64,000 nucleotides of DNA from Parabacteroides sp. AD58. Its GTDB lineage: Bacteria; Bacteroidota; Bacteroidia; Bacteroidales; Tannerellaceae. Under the pieces are notes generated by a model. The model saw only the letters and a list, made by a program, of their open reading frames with translations. It had not been told where the DNA came from and searched no databases. Of this stretch, positions 45,570-54,111 are shown piece after piece. The position numbers and the translations under genes are program-made. The stretch spans positions 3,667,501 to 3,731,500 of the forward strand of contig NZ_CP146284.1 in assembly GCF_023744375.2 (NCBI RefSeq), written 5' to 3'. Each line of letters starts with the position of its first letter. The first letter of the stretch is position 1.

Positions 45570-46421
45570 TTATAAGCCAGCTAACGATGCGATCGGACTC
45601 TCTTTCTTCAATAATAATTGTACTTCCTCATAAGGAATATGTACATGAATCGGACCGACTACGTATGCTGCTATTTCGTATTCATTAAATGTATAAGTAA
45701 TTCCTGTTTCATCAACCAGGAAGTTATTGTTTGGATAGATCTCGTCCACACTAAAGAATCCCATGTTTTCCAATTCTTTTGGATCGGTAACATTATTCTG
45801 TTTGGCTATTTGATTTACCAGAATTTCAGCCAAAGCTTCTTGATAGTTATCTGTGAATATATCCTCTTCAGTCAGTTTTTTCCCACTTTTTAAGTCTATG
45901 ACAAAATGATTATAGGCATGAGCACCGTGAGCTCCTCCAGTATAATTCTCAAAGTTTACCGTAAAACAGATTAAATCATGCTGATTGAACTGAATCTGGT
46001 TAGATGATAATTCATAATAAGAGAACCAGGCACCAATAGGTGTTCCGTCTTCAGCTCTTTTCAGTTCTTCTTCGTAATCTGGTTCCAGTTCCTTATATGC
46101 TGCCAGATAATCGTTTGTGTATTTAGCTACGGCATCTTGAGGCGATAAGTTTTCGTATGCTTCACCAAAATAAGCCAGTACAAATTGTTTCTGGATATCG
46201 GCCAATTGACTTTTCTCTACAGAAACAGGATAAATGAATTTAATTTGCAGGTTGCAGTTTGGATTCTCCGGATTATCCAGCAAATGATAAGTCTTATCAA
46301 CCAGAATTGAATCGAATTTAACAGCATTGTCTGTTTCCTTTTGTGAGGTATACTGACAGCTGGTGTGCAAAACTCCGAAAAAGACCAAACTGATTATCGT
46401 TTTCAGAAGATGTGTTTTCAT
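45570..46421 (-). CDS. RsiV/DUF3298-type lipoprotein
   Basis: A 283-residue lipoprotein with lipobox HTSC (Cys22). It contains a DUF4163-like region followed by a DUF3298 domain (YTGGAHGAHAYNHFVIDLKSG, EDIF), the C-terminal fold also found in the lysozyme-sensing anti-sigma factor RsiV. This protein is lipid-anchored with no cytoplasmic anti-sigma part, so RsiV-like regulation is not supported. Function unknown. Its promoter at 46448-46478 probably drives rsmG, the hydrolase and gcvP too. Confidence 0.8.
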   Translation of the reverse strand: MKTHLLKTIISLVFFGVLHTSCQYTSQKETDNAVKFDSILVDKTYHLLDNPENPNCNLQIKFIYPVSVEKSQLADIQKQFVLAYFGEAYENLSPQDAVAKYTNDYLAAYKELEPDYEEELKRAEDGTPIGAWFSYYELSSNQIQFNQHDLICFTVNFENYTGGAHGAHAYNHFVIDLKSGKKLTEEDIFTDNYQEALAEILVNQIAKQNNVTDPKELENMGFFSVDEIYPNNNFLVDETGITYTFNEYEIAAYVVGPIHVHIPYEEVQLLLKKESPIASLAGL

Positions 46422-46447
46422 TCTCTCTATATTTTTATTGATTTATG

Positions 46448-46478
46448 CAAATGTACGGGAATATTACCGTAAAACAAA
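46448..46478 (-). promoter_or_regulatory. Bacteroidales promoter for the lipoprotein-rsmG-gcvP run
   Basis: On the minus strand TTTG (46478-46475), exactly 19 nt, TACATTTG (46455-46448). This is a full consensus match in both boxes. The -33 box touches the U-tract of the upstream terminator. Confidence 0.8.
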
Positions 46479-46516
46479 TAAAAAAGGTTGTTCCTTTCTT
46501 GAAAAGAACAACCTTT
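46477..46516 (-). terminator. Terminator of the acyl-CoA synthetase gene
   Basis: Perfect 11-bp stem AAAGGTTGTTC (46483-46493) / GAACAACCTTT (46506-46516), with a U-run on the minus strand (A-run down to 46477). Confidence 0.88.
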
Positions 46517-46527
46517 ATGATCTCTTA

Positions 46528-48588
46528 TTATTTCTCGATGCGAATACGAGCATCCACGGCAAATAAACCTCGATCGGTTGCAACCAATGGATTTATATCC
46601 ATTTCTTTTATTTCATTTGCAAAACGAAGTAATGTGGATAGGCGAACAATTAGATCAGCATATTGTTGTTCATCAATTCCTTTTTGCCCGCGTGTACCTT
46701 TAATAATCGGATAACCCCGCAATGAATGAATCATAGAGAATGTTTCTTCATAGGATAGTGGCGCAAGACCATAGCTGACATCTTTCAATACTTCCACGAA
46801 AATACCACCTAAGCCACAGAATACAATATGACCGAACTTGTTTTCATAGGTAGCACCTAAGAATAATTCTTGGCCTTTCAACATCGGTTGAACCATGATG
46901 CCTGTTACTCCAGGCAACTTCATCATACGCTCATATTCGAACAGTAAATGTTCATCGCACCGGATATTTAAGGCAACACCACCAATATCACTTTTATGTA
47001 CTGGACCTACCACTTTTGCTACTACTGGGTATTTTATTTTACGGGCAAAAGCCAGTAATTCTTCTTTGTCGCTTGAAGTAAATTCTTCTACCAATGGTAT
47101 ATTCGCAGCTTTAAGTAACAAACGAGTTTCTTCTGGACTTAGATAGCCCTCTGATGGCAGGCGGTCAATAATCCTTCTTACTTCCGGAACATCAACTCCA
47201 TAAAGCTGAATATCCGTACTTGCTGGTTTCGGAGTATTAAGGACACGTGCCAAGGCAGTACCAAGTGTTACTTCATCCGAGAAATTGACATGGCCTTTCT
47301 TGATGAAGCTTTGTACTTCTGGACCGGCTGTTACAATAGAAGGTAATACTGGGAAGATTGGTTTTCGGCATTCTTCCATCTTCTTGTGAAGTACTTCATA
47401 AGCATCATAGAGTTTAACCAATCCCGGACTACCGAAAATAACCATCATCAAATCGATATTATCGAACCGGTTCTCGCAATAGTCAATAGCGGTTGCCAAG
47501 TGCTCTGGAGTTCCTGTTCCGATGATATCAATTGGATTACCAACGGCTGCTCCTGGATATAACTTACTTTTCAGTTCTTCTGCAATAGGTCCGTTTAGAT
47601 CTGGAACATTCAATCGTCCTTTTGATAATGCATCGGCAAGCATGACTGCCGGTCCACCGGCATGTGTTACGATGGCACAATTCTTACCCTTTACTTCTTT
47701 TAGGGTAAAGATACTGGCGACAGTCGTTAATTCTTCACGGCTATAACAACGAACGATACCCGCTTTTCTGAATAAAGCTTCTACGGCTGAATCAGAGCTG
47801 GCAATGGCTCCTGTATGAGAAGAGGCTGCTCGTTTTCCTGATTCAGTACTGCCTGCCTTAATGGCTGTTATTCTGCATCCTTTCTTAATGAGAGATGATG
47901 CATGATATAAGAGCTTGTCCGGATCTTTGATCTGTTCGATATAAAGCATCTTGATTTTGGAATCGGTAGCAGCGTTGAAATTCCGGTCCATATATTCCAG
48001 AATATCTTCCACACCTAGTTGTTTGGAGTTTCCAACTGACCATACCGATGAAAATCTCAATCCTTTACTTAAGGCTGATTCGATGATGAATAGAGCTGTT
48101 CCTCCCGAACTGGAAATAAAATCAACACCGTCTGGATGAAACTCAGGAATCGGTTGGGTAAAGACACCATGGAAATGAATATTCATTAAACCGATGCAGT
48201 TCGGACCGATCAGCGAAGCTCCTACTTCGTTGATTATTTCCAGAATTTTGTCTTCAAGTATTCCTCCTTCTTTCGTTTCTTCTCCAAATCCGGCCGAAAT
48301 GATGATAAAGGCTTTTACGTTTTTCTGGTGAGCCAGTACGTCAACTACTTCTACGCAGGCTTTGCTTGGAATAGAAATGATAGCCATTTCCGTTTCCGGT
48401 ATGTCTTGGACGGAATGATAGGATTTTAAACCCTGAACATCTGTCTCTTTTGCATTGACTACATACAAACTGCCTTTAAATTTCCCATCTAACAGATTTC
48501 TAACCAGTCGTCCTCCGGGCTTATGTATATTATTTGAACCACCGACAACAACGATACTCTGAGGGCAAATCAACTCTCTGTTAACCAT
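46528..48588 (-). CDS. ADP-forming acetate/acyl-CoA ligase, fused alpha-beta chain
   Basis: A 686-residue cytoplasmic enzyme that makes ATP from acyl-CoA, ADP and phosphate. The order is an N-terminal CoA-binding domain (VVGGSNNIHKPGG), the succinyl-CoA-synthetase-like ligase region with the probable phospho-His258 in ASSHTGA, then a C-terminal ATP-grasp domain (KYPVVAKVVGPVHKSDIGGV). In archaea the alpha and beta chains are separate; here they are fused. It gives substrate-level phosphorylation in acetate or branched-acid fermentation. Acyl specificity cannot be read. Confidence 0.88.
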   Translation of the reverse strand: MVNRELICPQSIVVVGGSNNIHKPGGRLVRNLLDGKFKGSLYVVNAKETDVQGLKSYHSVQDIPETEMAIISIPSKACVEVVDVLAHQKNVKAFIIISAGFGEETKEGGILEDKILEIINEVGASLIGPNCIGLMNIHFHGVFTQPIPEFHPDGVDFISSSGGTALFIIESALSKGLRFSSVWSVGNSKQLGVEDILEYMDRNFNAATDSKIKMLYIEQIKDPDKLLYHASSLIKKGCRITAIKAGSTESGKRAASSHTGAIASSDSAVEALFRKAGIVRCYSREELTTVASIFTLKEVKGKNCAIVTHAGGPAVMLADALSKGRLNVPDLNGPIAEELKSKLYPGAAVGNPIDIIGTGTPEHLATAIDYCENRFDNIDLMMVIFGSPGLVKLYDAYEVLHKKMEECRKPIFPVLPSIVTAGPEVQSFIKKGHVNFSDEVTLGTALARVLNTPKPASTDIQLYGVDVPEVRRIIDRLPSEGYLSPEETRLLLKAANIPLVEEFTSSDKEELLAFARKIKYPVVAKVVGPVHKSDIGGVALNIRCDEHLLFEYERMMKLPGVTGIMVQPMLKGQELFLGATYENKFGHIVFCGLGGIFVEVLKDVSYGLAPLSYEETFSMIHSLRGYPIIKGTRGQKGIDEQQYADLIVRLSTLLRFANEIKEMDINPLVATDRGLFAVDARIRIEK

Positions 48589-48618
48589 ACATTCTTCGCT
48601 TTATTGAGTGAATAATGG

Positions 48619-48626
48619 CAAATATA
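48619..48626 (-). promoter_or_regulatory. -7 box for the acyl-CoA synthetase
   Basis: Minus-strand TATATTTG matches TAnnTTTG in the 43-bp gap after PBP1A. No -33 element is clear. Confidence 0.45.
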
Positions 48627-48631
48627 GTGAT

Positions 48632-50980
48632 TTATTCGAACATTTTGTCTATTCCACTAGGGTAATTTTCTTGATTAGTCGTTGTGGATTCTGACGATTT
48701 GTTAGCACAAGGGTCTTTATATTGTTCCGGAATCTCAAAATCTTCTTCTTCCGAATAACCCAAAGACTTATCAGCATAGACTTTTTGCATGAATAAACCA
48801 TATACAGGTAACGCAGAAGCCGCTCCTTGTCCCCATTCCATCCGGTCAAAATGAATGGATCGTTCTTCACCTCCAACCCAACAACCTGAAACCAGATTTG
48901 GAGTAAAGCCCATAAACCAGGCATCAGAGTTATTTTGTGTCGTACCGGTTTTACCTCCCATCGGGGCTTTGATGTGATAACGTCCGCGAATACGTCCGCC
49001 TGTACCACCATCGATTACACTTCGCAGCATATGCAACATCTTGTATGAAGCATCTTCCGTCAAGACTTCATTGACTTGAGTTGTGAAGTTCGCAATGGTG
49101 TTACCGTACGAGTCTTCTATGCGAGTTACATATAAAGGTTCTACACGAATGCCCTGATTGGCAAAAGTTGAATAGGCACTAACCATTTCTCCTACTGAAA
49201 CATCGGGTGTCCCCAGACAGACAGAAACGACTGGATCTATGTCACCTTTTAATCCGAAGGAATGTAATAAGCGGACAAATGTGTATGGCGATAACTTACT
49301 CATCAGGTAAGCGGTTACCCAGTTGTCTGAATTTTGTAATCCCCATTGGATGCTGACCATTTCGCCAATGCGTTTCTTATTAGAGTTTCTTGGAATCCAT
49401 AATTTACCATTCTCATCTGTCAGTTGTTGCTGGACATGCAGCATTTCATCACAGGGACTGATTCCTTCGATCATGGCTAATGAATATAAATAAGGTTTAA
49501 TGGTTGAGCCAATTTGCCGGCGTCCTCCATTCACCATATCATATTGGAAATAGTTGTAATCAATGCCTCCGACATAAGCTTTAACGTATCCGTTATGCGG
49601 ATCCATCGACATGAAGGCTGAACGCAGAAAGCCTTTATGATAACGGATAGAATCCCACGGTGACATGATGGTATCAACAGGACCGTTCCAGGTGAATACA
49701 CGCATTTCTACAGGCTTCTGGAATTCTGCCCGCATTTCAGCTTCTTTCATACCGCTTTTCTTCATCCAGCGATAACGGTCGGTCTGATGCATTGCACGCA
49801 TCAGAATAGTATCTATTTCTCCTGTTGTAAGGTCTCGAGAGAACGGGGCATAGCTACGTCCTTTTTTCTCTCTTGTAAATTGAGGCTGCAGGTATTCTCC
49901 GATGTGTTCACGTACGGCATCTTCTGCATACTTCTGCATGCGTGAATCAATGGTGGTGTATATTTTTAAGCCGTCGGTATAGAGATTATAAAACTCACCG
50001 TCGGCCCGTTTATTTTTATTGCACCAGCCATATAACGGATTTGTTTCCCATGAAACAGAATCCTCCTTGAATTTCTGTTCTTGCCAAGAAGCGTAATTTT
50101 TCCGGTTCGGTTTTTTGGCCGTCAGCGTCATACGCAAGAACTCCCGGAAGTAAGGGGCTAAACCATCTTTATGGTCGATCCTCTGAAAATGGAGTTTCAA
50201 AGGCAGCTTTTTCAAAGAATCACATTCAGCCTGTGTGATGTATCCGGCTTTCTGCATTTGGTCAAGAACTGTATTTCTACGTCCGCGTGTGCGTTCGTTT
50301 CTGCGAACTGGATTGAAATAGGAGGGATTCTTGCACATACCTACCAGCGTGGCTGCTTCTTCGATGGTCAGTGTCTTCGGTGTTTTCCCGAAATAGACAG
50401 AAGCTGCCGACTGGATTCCAACAGCGTTATAAAGGAAATCAAACTTGTTCAAGTACATATTGATGATTTCCTCTTTGGTATAATACCGCTCCAACTGTAC
50501 GGCAATTACCCATTCGATGGGCTTTTGGAACAGTCGTTCCATAAAGTTATCAGCGCTTGGCGAAAATAACTGTTTCGCTAACTGCTGGGTGATGGTACTT
50601 CCTCCACCACCGCTTTTCTGCATCAGAATGCCTCGCTTGATAATGGCACGGAATAGACCGATAGCGTCAATGCCGCTATGTTCAGCGAATCGGACGTCTT
50701 CAGTTGCAATCAAAGCTTTTACCAAGTCGGGAGACAAGTCGTTGTATGTAACAAAGATGCGGTTGTCTGAACTGTGCGCATAACTTCCTATTGTTTTTCC
50801 ATCTGAAGAAATAACCTGTGATGCGTATTTGTCAATCGGGTTTTCCAATTGTTCCACAGGTGGCATATAACCGATTGAGCCATTGGCTATAGCTGCAAAA
50901 AGTAGATAGACGGCAACTATGCCGGCGATGAATAATGACCAAAATAGAATTAAGAAACCTTTTGTTACTTTTGATGCCAT
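48632..50980 (-). CDS. mrcA: Class A penicillin-binding protein 1A
   Basis: A 782-residue bifunctional peptidoglycan synthase. It has an N-terminal membrane anchor (residues 8-32) and a GT51 glycosyltransferase with Glu94 in ATEDVRF and GGGGSTITQQLAKQLF. An inserted region follows, then the transpeptidase with nucleophile Ser492 and Lys495 (STIK), SDN and KTGT. It polymerises and cross-links glycan outside the inner membrane. The last ~30 residues are Ser/Thr/Asn-rich. It is transcribed divergently from map, with a TATCTTTG box 33 bp upstream. Confidence 0.95.
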   Translation of the reverse strand: MASKVTKGFLILFWSLFIAGIVAVYLLFAAIANGSIGYMPPVEQLENPIDKYASQVISSDGKTIGSYAHSSDNRIFVTYNDLSPDLVKALIATEDVRFAEHSGIDAIGLFRAIIKRGILMQKSGGGGSTITQQLAKQLFSPSADNFMERLFQKPIEWVIAVQLERYYTKEEIINMYLNKFDFLYNAVGIQSAASVYFGKTPKTLTIEEAATLVGMCKNPSYFNPVRRNERTRGRRNTVLDQMQKAGYITQAECDSLKKLPLKLHFQRIDHKDGLAPYFREFLRMTLTAKKPNRKNYASWQEQKFKEDSVSWETNPLYGWCNKNKRADGEFYNLYTDGLKIYTTIDSRMQKYAEDAVREHIGEYLQPQFTREKKGRSYAPFSRDLTTGEIDTILMRAMHQTDRYRWMKKSGMKEAEMRAEFQKPVEMRVFTWNGPVDTIMSPWDSIRYHKGFLRSAFMSMDPHNGYVKAYVGGIDYNYFQYDMVNGGRRQIGSTIKPYLYSLAMIEGISPCDEMLHVQQQLTDENGKLWIPRNSNKKRIGEMVSIQWGLQNSDNWVTAYLMSKLSPYTFVRLLHSFGLKGDIDPVVSVCLGTPDVSVGEMVSAYSTFANQGIRVEPLYVTRIEDSYGNTIANFTTQVNEVLTEDASYKMLHMLRSVIDGGTGGRIRGRYHIKAPMGGKTGTTQNNSDAWFMGFTPNLVSGCWVGGEERSIHFDRMEWGQGAASALPVYGLFMQKVYADKSLGYSEEEDFEIPEQYKDPCANKSSESTTTNQENYPSGIDKMFE

Positions 50981-51012
50981 TGTATATTGGGTATTTCTAT
51001 AATAACAGATGA

Positions 51013-51020
51013 CAAAGATA
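51013..51020 (-). promoter_or_regulatory. -7 box for PBP1A
   Basis: Minus-strand TATCTTTG matches TAnnTTTG. No TTTG at the expected -33 distance. Confidence 0.5.
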
Positions 51021-51107
51021 CGTATTTCTTTCCAAACTGTTTGTGCTTTTTAGGAAAGAGAATGAATAATACTTATATAACTGTGGGATTATAATAAAAG
51101 GTTTGCG

Positions 51108-51115
51108 TACTTTTG
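51108..51115 (+). promoter_or_regulatory. -7 box for map
   Basis: TACTTTTG matches TAnnTTTG, 20 bp before the ATG at 51136. The -33 region is weak. Confidence 0.55.
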
Positions 51116-51135
51116 TATGACTAAAAAGGAAAACA

Positions 51136-51996
51136 ATGATGTCAAGAAGAAAAATCAACAATTGGCACTTGATCAAAGGACAGCCTTTGACCGAGTTGGA
51201 CAAGCAAGTGCTGTATTACCAGAATAAAGGACATTTGGTTCCGAAGAGAAGCCTGATAAAGACTCCGGAGCAGATTGAAGGAATCCGTCGTAGTGGAGTA
51301 ATCAATACTGGCGTTCTTGATCTGGTTGAGCATGAAATTAAAGAAGGAATGTCGACGGCACAGATTGATAAGTTAGTTTATGAGTATACGATGGATCACG
51401 GAGCTATTCCGGCACCTCTTAATTATGAAGGCTTCCCGAAAAGTGTCTGTACTTCTATCAACGAAGTGGTTTGCCATGGCATTCCCAGTGAGAAAGAAAT
51501 TCTGCGAGACGGAGATATCATCAATGTAGATGCTTCAACGATTTTAGACGGTTATTATTCGGATGCTTCCCGTATGTTTATGATCGGAAATGTTTCTCCG
51601 GCTAAACGCCGTCTGGTAGAAGTGACGAAAGAATGTCTGCAGATAGGCATGGAGGCGGCTCAACCTTTTGGCTTTGTAGGCGATATAGGTCATGCCATTC
51701 AGAAACATGCCGAGAAGAACGGGTACTCCGTAGTACGTGATTTATGCGGTCATGGCGTTGGATTGGAATTTCACGAAGAACCAGAAGTCACCCATTTCGG
51801 AAGAAAAGGAACAGGCATGCTGCTGGTTCCGGGAATGGTGTTTACCATTGAACCGATGATCAATATGGGACGTTATGATGTTTATATTGATGCGGATGAT
51901 AACTGGACGGTATTGACGGATGACGGACTGCCTTCTGCGCAATGGGAGCATACTTTTGTAATGACGGATCATGGATTGGAAATATTGACCCACTGA
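51136..51996 (+). CDS. map: Type I methionine aminopeptidase
   Basis: A 286-residue metalloprotease removing N-terminal methionine. The five metal ligands are in INVDAST, YSDASRMF, CGHGVGLEFHE, FTIEPM and QWEHTF. A ~40-residue N-terminal extension (MMSRRKINNWHLIKG...) is longer than in E. coli, as in other Bacteroidetes homologues, and it lacks zinc-finger cysteines. Two adjacent ATGs (51136 and 51139) both fit. It is not in a ribosomal-protein operon here, so it may be a second map copy. Confidence 0.93.
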   Translation: MMSRRKINNWHLIKGQPLTELDKQVLYYQNKGHLVPKRSLIKTPEQIEGIRRSGVINTGVLDLVEHEIKEGMSTAQIDKLVYEYTMDHGAIPAPLNYEGFPKSVCTSINEVVCHGIPSEKEILRDGDIINVDASTILDGYYSDASRMFMIGNVSPAKRRLVEVTKECLQIGMEAAQPFGFVGDIGHAIQKHAEKNGYSVVRDLCGHGVGLEFHEEPEVTHFGRKGTGMLLVPGMVFTIEPMINMGRYDVYIDADDNWTVLTDDGLPSAQWEHTFVMTDHGLEILTH

Positions 51997-52020
51997 ATTA
52001 GGGCTTACAGAAAAGAATGT

Positions 52021-52063
52021 ATGGCACGAATGTTTCACAGGGAGGAGTTCGTGCCATCTTTTT
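52021..52063 (+). terminator. map terminator
   Basis: Perfect 10-bp stem ATGGCACGAA (52021-52030) / TTCGTGCCAT (52048-52057) followed by CTTTTTC. Confidence 0.9.
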
Positions 52064-52067
52064 CTCT

Positions 52068-52832
52068 TTATAGCCGATAGGCAATTCCCAAAGAAAGGTA
52101 GATGTTATACATCTTATAGGATAAGCCTTCAAAATCTGATGGAAAGATAGGTACTAAGCCCCAGGAAAGTTGTGCGGTTGCTGCCATCTTCTTTGTAAAG
52201 AACCAGTCGCCCGACGCCATTATGCCAGCGTCAAACGAACGGACTTCATTAGCGAAATCATAAGTGGCACTTTCTACAGTGATCTTCTCTCCGGTGGGTC
52301 CGCCGTTGCGTATATAGCCGTCTGATGCTACGCCTTCAAATTTGGCATCATTCTGAAAGGCAACATAACCGCCCAAGCGTACAGCCCATTGGTCATTTGG
52401 CCGCCAGGCCGCCATAATAGGCAAAACTAAATAGTCGTTGCGAACATTGGTCTGATCTTTTCCGGAAAAAGTTCCTGTGAATTTACCGGCATGATCACCT
52501 TCTCCGACAACCAGGCTTGTATATAAGTATTTTACATCTGCTTCTACTTTCATTCCTTTCAAGTCGATGGCTAAACCGGTTGTAACTCCCCAATTTGCAT
52601 CCAGCCATCTTGTCAGATGGAAAGCTAATGTGCCGCCAAATCCGGGTTTCCAATAGTTGATTTTACGGATTTCAGCTGGAATAGGAAGCGGACTTGTTCC
52701 CCCTAAGTTATAGGCTGCAAAGACTTTCTTTTCCCAATTCTGTCTGAATTCCTGGGAAAAAACAGAAGTGCTTACCGATAAAAGCAGCAAACAGGCTGCT
52801 ATTCGTATAATCCATATATTTTTCATATTCAT
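52068..52832 (-). CDS. Outer-membrane beta-barrel protein (PorT-like)
   Basis: A 254-residue protein: signal peptide (MNMKNIWIIRIAACLLLLS, cut near VFSQ) followed by alternating hydrophobic/polar strands typical of an 8- to 10-strand barrel, ending SLGIAYRL. The frame extends to an ATG at 52865 that would overlap the preceding gene and displace the signal peptide, so ATG 52832 is preferred. It follows the PCMD lipoprotein after 16 bp and is likely co-expressed. Ligand and role unknown. Confidence 0.75.
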   Translation of the reverse strand: MNMKNIWIIRIAACLLLLSVSTSVFSQEFRQNWEKKVFAAYNLGGTSPLPIPAEIRKINYWKPGFGGTLAFHLTRWLDANWGVTTGLAIDLKGMKVEADVKYLYTSLVVGEGDHAGKFTGTFSGKDQTNVRNDYLVLPIMAAWRPNDQWAVRLGGYVAFQNDAKFEGVASDGYIRNGGPTGEKITVESATYDFANEVRSFDAGIMASGDWFFTKKMAATAQLSWGLVPIFPSDFEGLSYKMYNIYLSLGIAYRL

Positions 52833-52848
52833 TTGTCCTATATTAATA

Positions 52849-53985
52849 CTATAAACCCTTTTCATCGCCTTCAGTAATGATTTTTACGTCATCGACTACC
52901 AGTTCACTGCCTGGTGCTCCTTCGTAGCGGTCTCCCCAAAAGCTGGAAGAGAAAACAACTGCTAATTTATATTCATGCTTGCTGAAATCAATTACTTCGT
53001 CGTTCATCCGCTTGAATTCTATATCAAATGCCTGAAAGTCGTCTCCTGCTGTTGATGACCGGTCAGGAAGCATGGCCTGCAGGATGATATTAGGATGACT
53101 GTGTACATTTGTTCCATCCAATACTTGCAGGTTTTCATCGGTCCGGTAGAAAACGGCATATATGGCGCATGAATCTTTTACGCCCGGTTTTGGGTTTCCG
53201 TCCGAACCAATGTAATCACCCGATCCGGCTTTATATTTATACTTACCGGTAAAACGGACTGGTATCTGATTGAATGATCGGCCCAATTGCGTGGCTGTCA
53301 ATGGATCTCGGAGAGCATTTAACAGATTCATGGTACCTGTGTATAAGGAACCTGCTACGATGGGTATGTATTGAAGACCTAAAATATTCCCGGGTCCTAC
53401 TTTCGTTATCATTTTAGCTGCATAACCGTCATTGTGTGCGATTGCATACGTAGGATACTGTTCGGGTACCGGAAATTGCTGATACAAGGCAACACCCTGG
53501 TTACTGGTTGAAAAGATACTGTAGGTAGTACCATCATTTGTCTTTTGTACGGGAGTCGCGTAATGGAATGTGCTGTTTTCTTCCCAATAGGAAAAATCAA
53601 AGTTTTTCATCAGCGATGTATAGACATCTTCGTCTTGCATTACGATCATCTGTACCTGATAGTCGCGGGTATGGATGCCGTCTTGCGCTGTTACGCGATA
53701 GGTTACCGGTTCCGTAAAATCAACTGTTTCGCCGGAAGCTGGTGATACGGTTGAATACTCGGTGACTGTTATTTGCGGAGCTAAAGCGCTTCGGTCTGTA
53801 TTTGGGTTTAACAGTACCTGAATTGTATTCTGGCCTTGGTTGATTACCGGGTCGCTAAACAGAATTTCAGCCGGGAGCGTAAATGACTCTATTTCTGCTT
53901 CCGGGCATAATGGCTCGTCTTGTATGCAGGATGTCAATCCTACACAAATCCAAAGGGTAGTGATAATTCCTCGTAATATTTTCAT
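52849..53985 (-). CDS. PCMD-domain lipoprotein
   Basis: 378 residues. Lipobox LTSC with acidic IQDEPLCPEAE follows, then an Ig-like or DUF-type beta domain to about residue 115 (PVTYRVTAQDGIHTRDYQVQ). The C-terminal ~250 residues resemble the putative carbohydrate metabolism (PCMD) domain: NFDFSYWEE, AAKMITK, GKYKYKAGSGDY and a final ELVVDDVKIIT. This fold looks like a carbohydrate-binding jelly roll, but binding is inferred. The frame opens at a TTG at 53997; the ATG at 53985 (MKILRGI) is chosen. It pairs with the barrel gene downstream. Confidence 0.8.
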   Translation of the reverse strand: MKILRGIITTLWICVGLTSCIQDEPLCPEAEIESFTLPAEILFSDPVINQGQNTIQVLLNPNTDRSALAPQITVTEYSTVSPASGETVDFTEPVTYRVTAQDGIHTRDYQVQMIVMQDEDVYTSLMKNFDFSYWEENSTFHYATPVQKTNDGTTYSIFSTSNQGVALYQQFPVPEQYPTYAIAHNDGYAAKMITKVGPGNILGLQYIPIVAGSLYTGTMNLLNALRDPLTATQLGRSFNQIPVRFTGKYKYKAGSGDYIGSDGNPKPGVKDSCAIYAVFYRTDENLQVLDGTNVHSHPNIILQAMLPDRSSTAGDDFQAFDIEFKRMNDEVIDFSKHEYKLAVVFSSSFWGDRYEGAPGSELVVDDVKIITEGDEKGL

Positions 53986-54080
53986 TTGAGCGATCAATTA
54001 AAATAATGATTCATGTATGATATGCTTCAATTAAATAAACAGGACAATTTGCCAATAAGTTGTGACTTTTTACACTTACC

Positions 54081-54100
54081 GTTCGTTTCTCTAAGCGAAC
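54081..54100 (-). terminator. Small stem-loop after the permease gene
   Basis: GTTCGTTT (54081-54088) pairs with AAGCGAAC (54093-54100) with one G-T pair and a CTCT loop. There is no U-run, so termination is uncertain. Confidence 0.35.
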
Positions 54101-54111
54101 AGGTCTTGTCC

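Noticed and set aside
45570..46421. Anti-sigma factor RsiV
   Set aside because: Only the C-terminal DUF3298 fold is shared; the protein is a lipoprotein with no cytoplasmic sigma-binding part and no sigma gene beside it.
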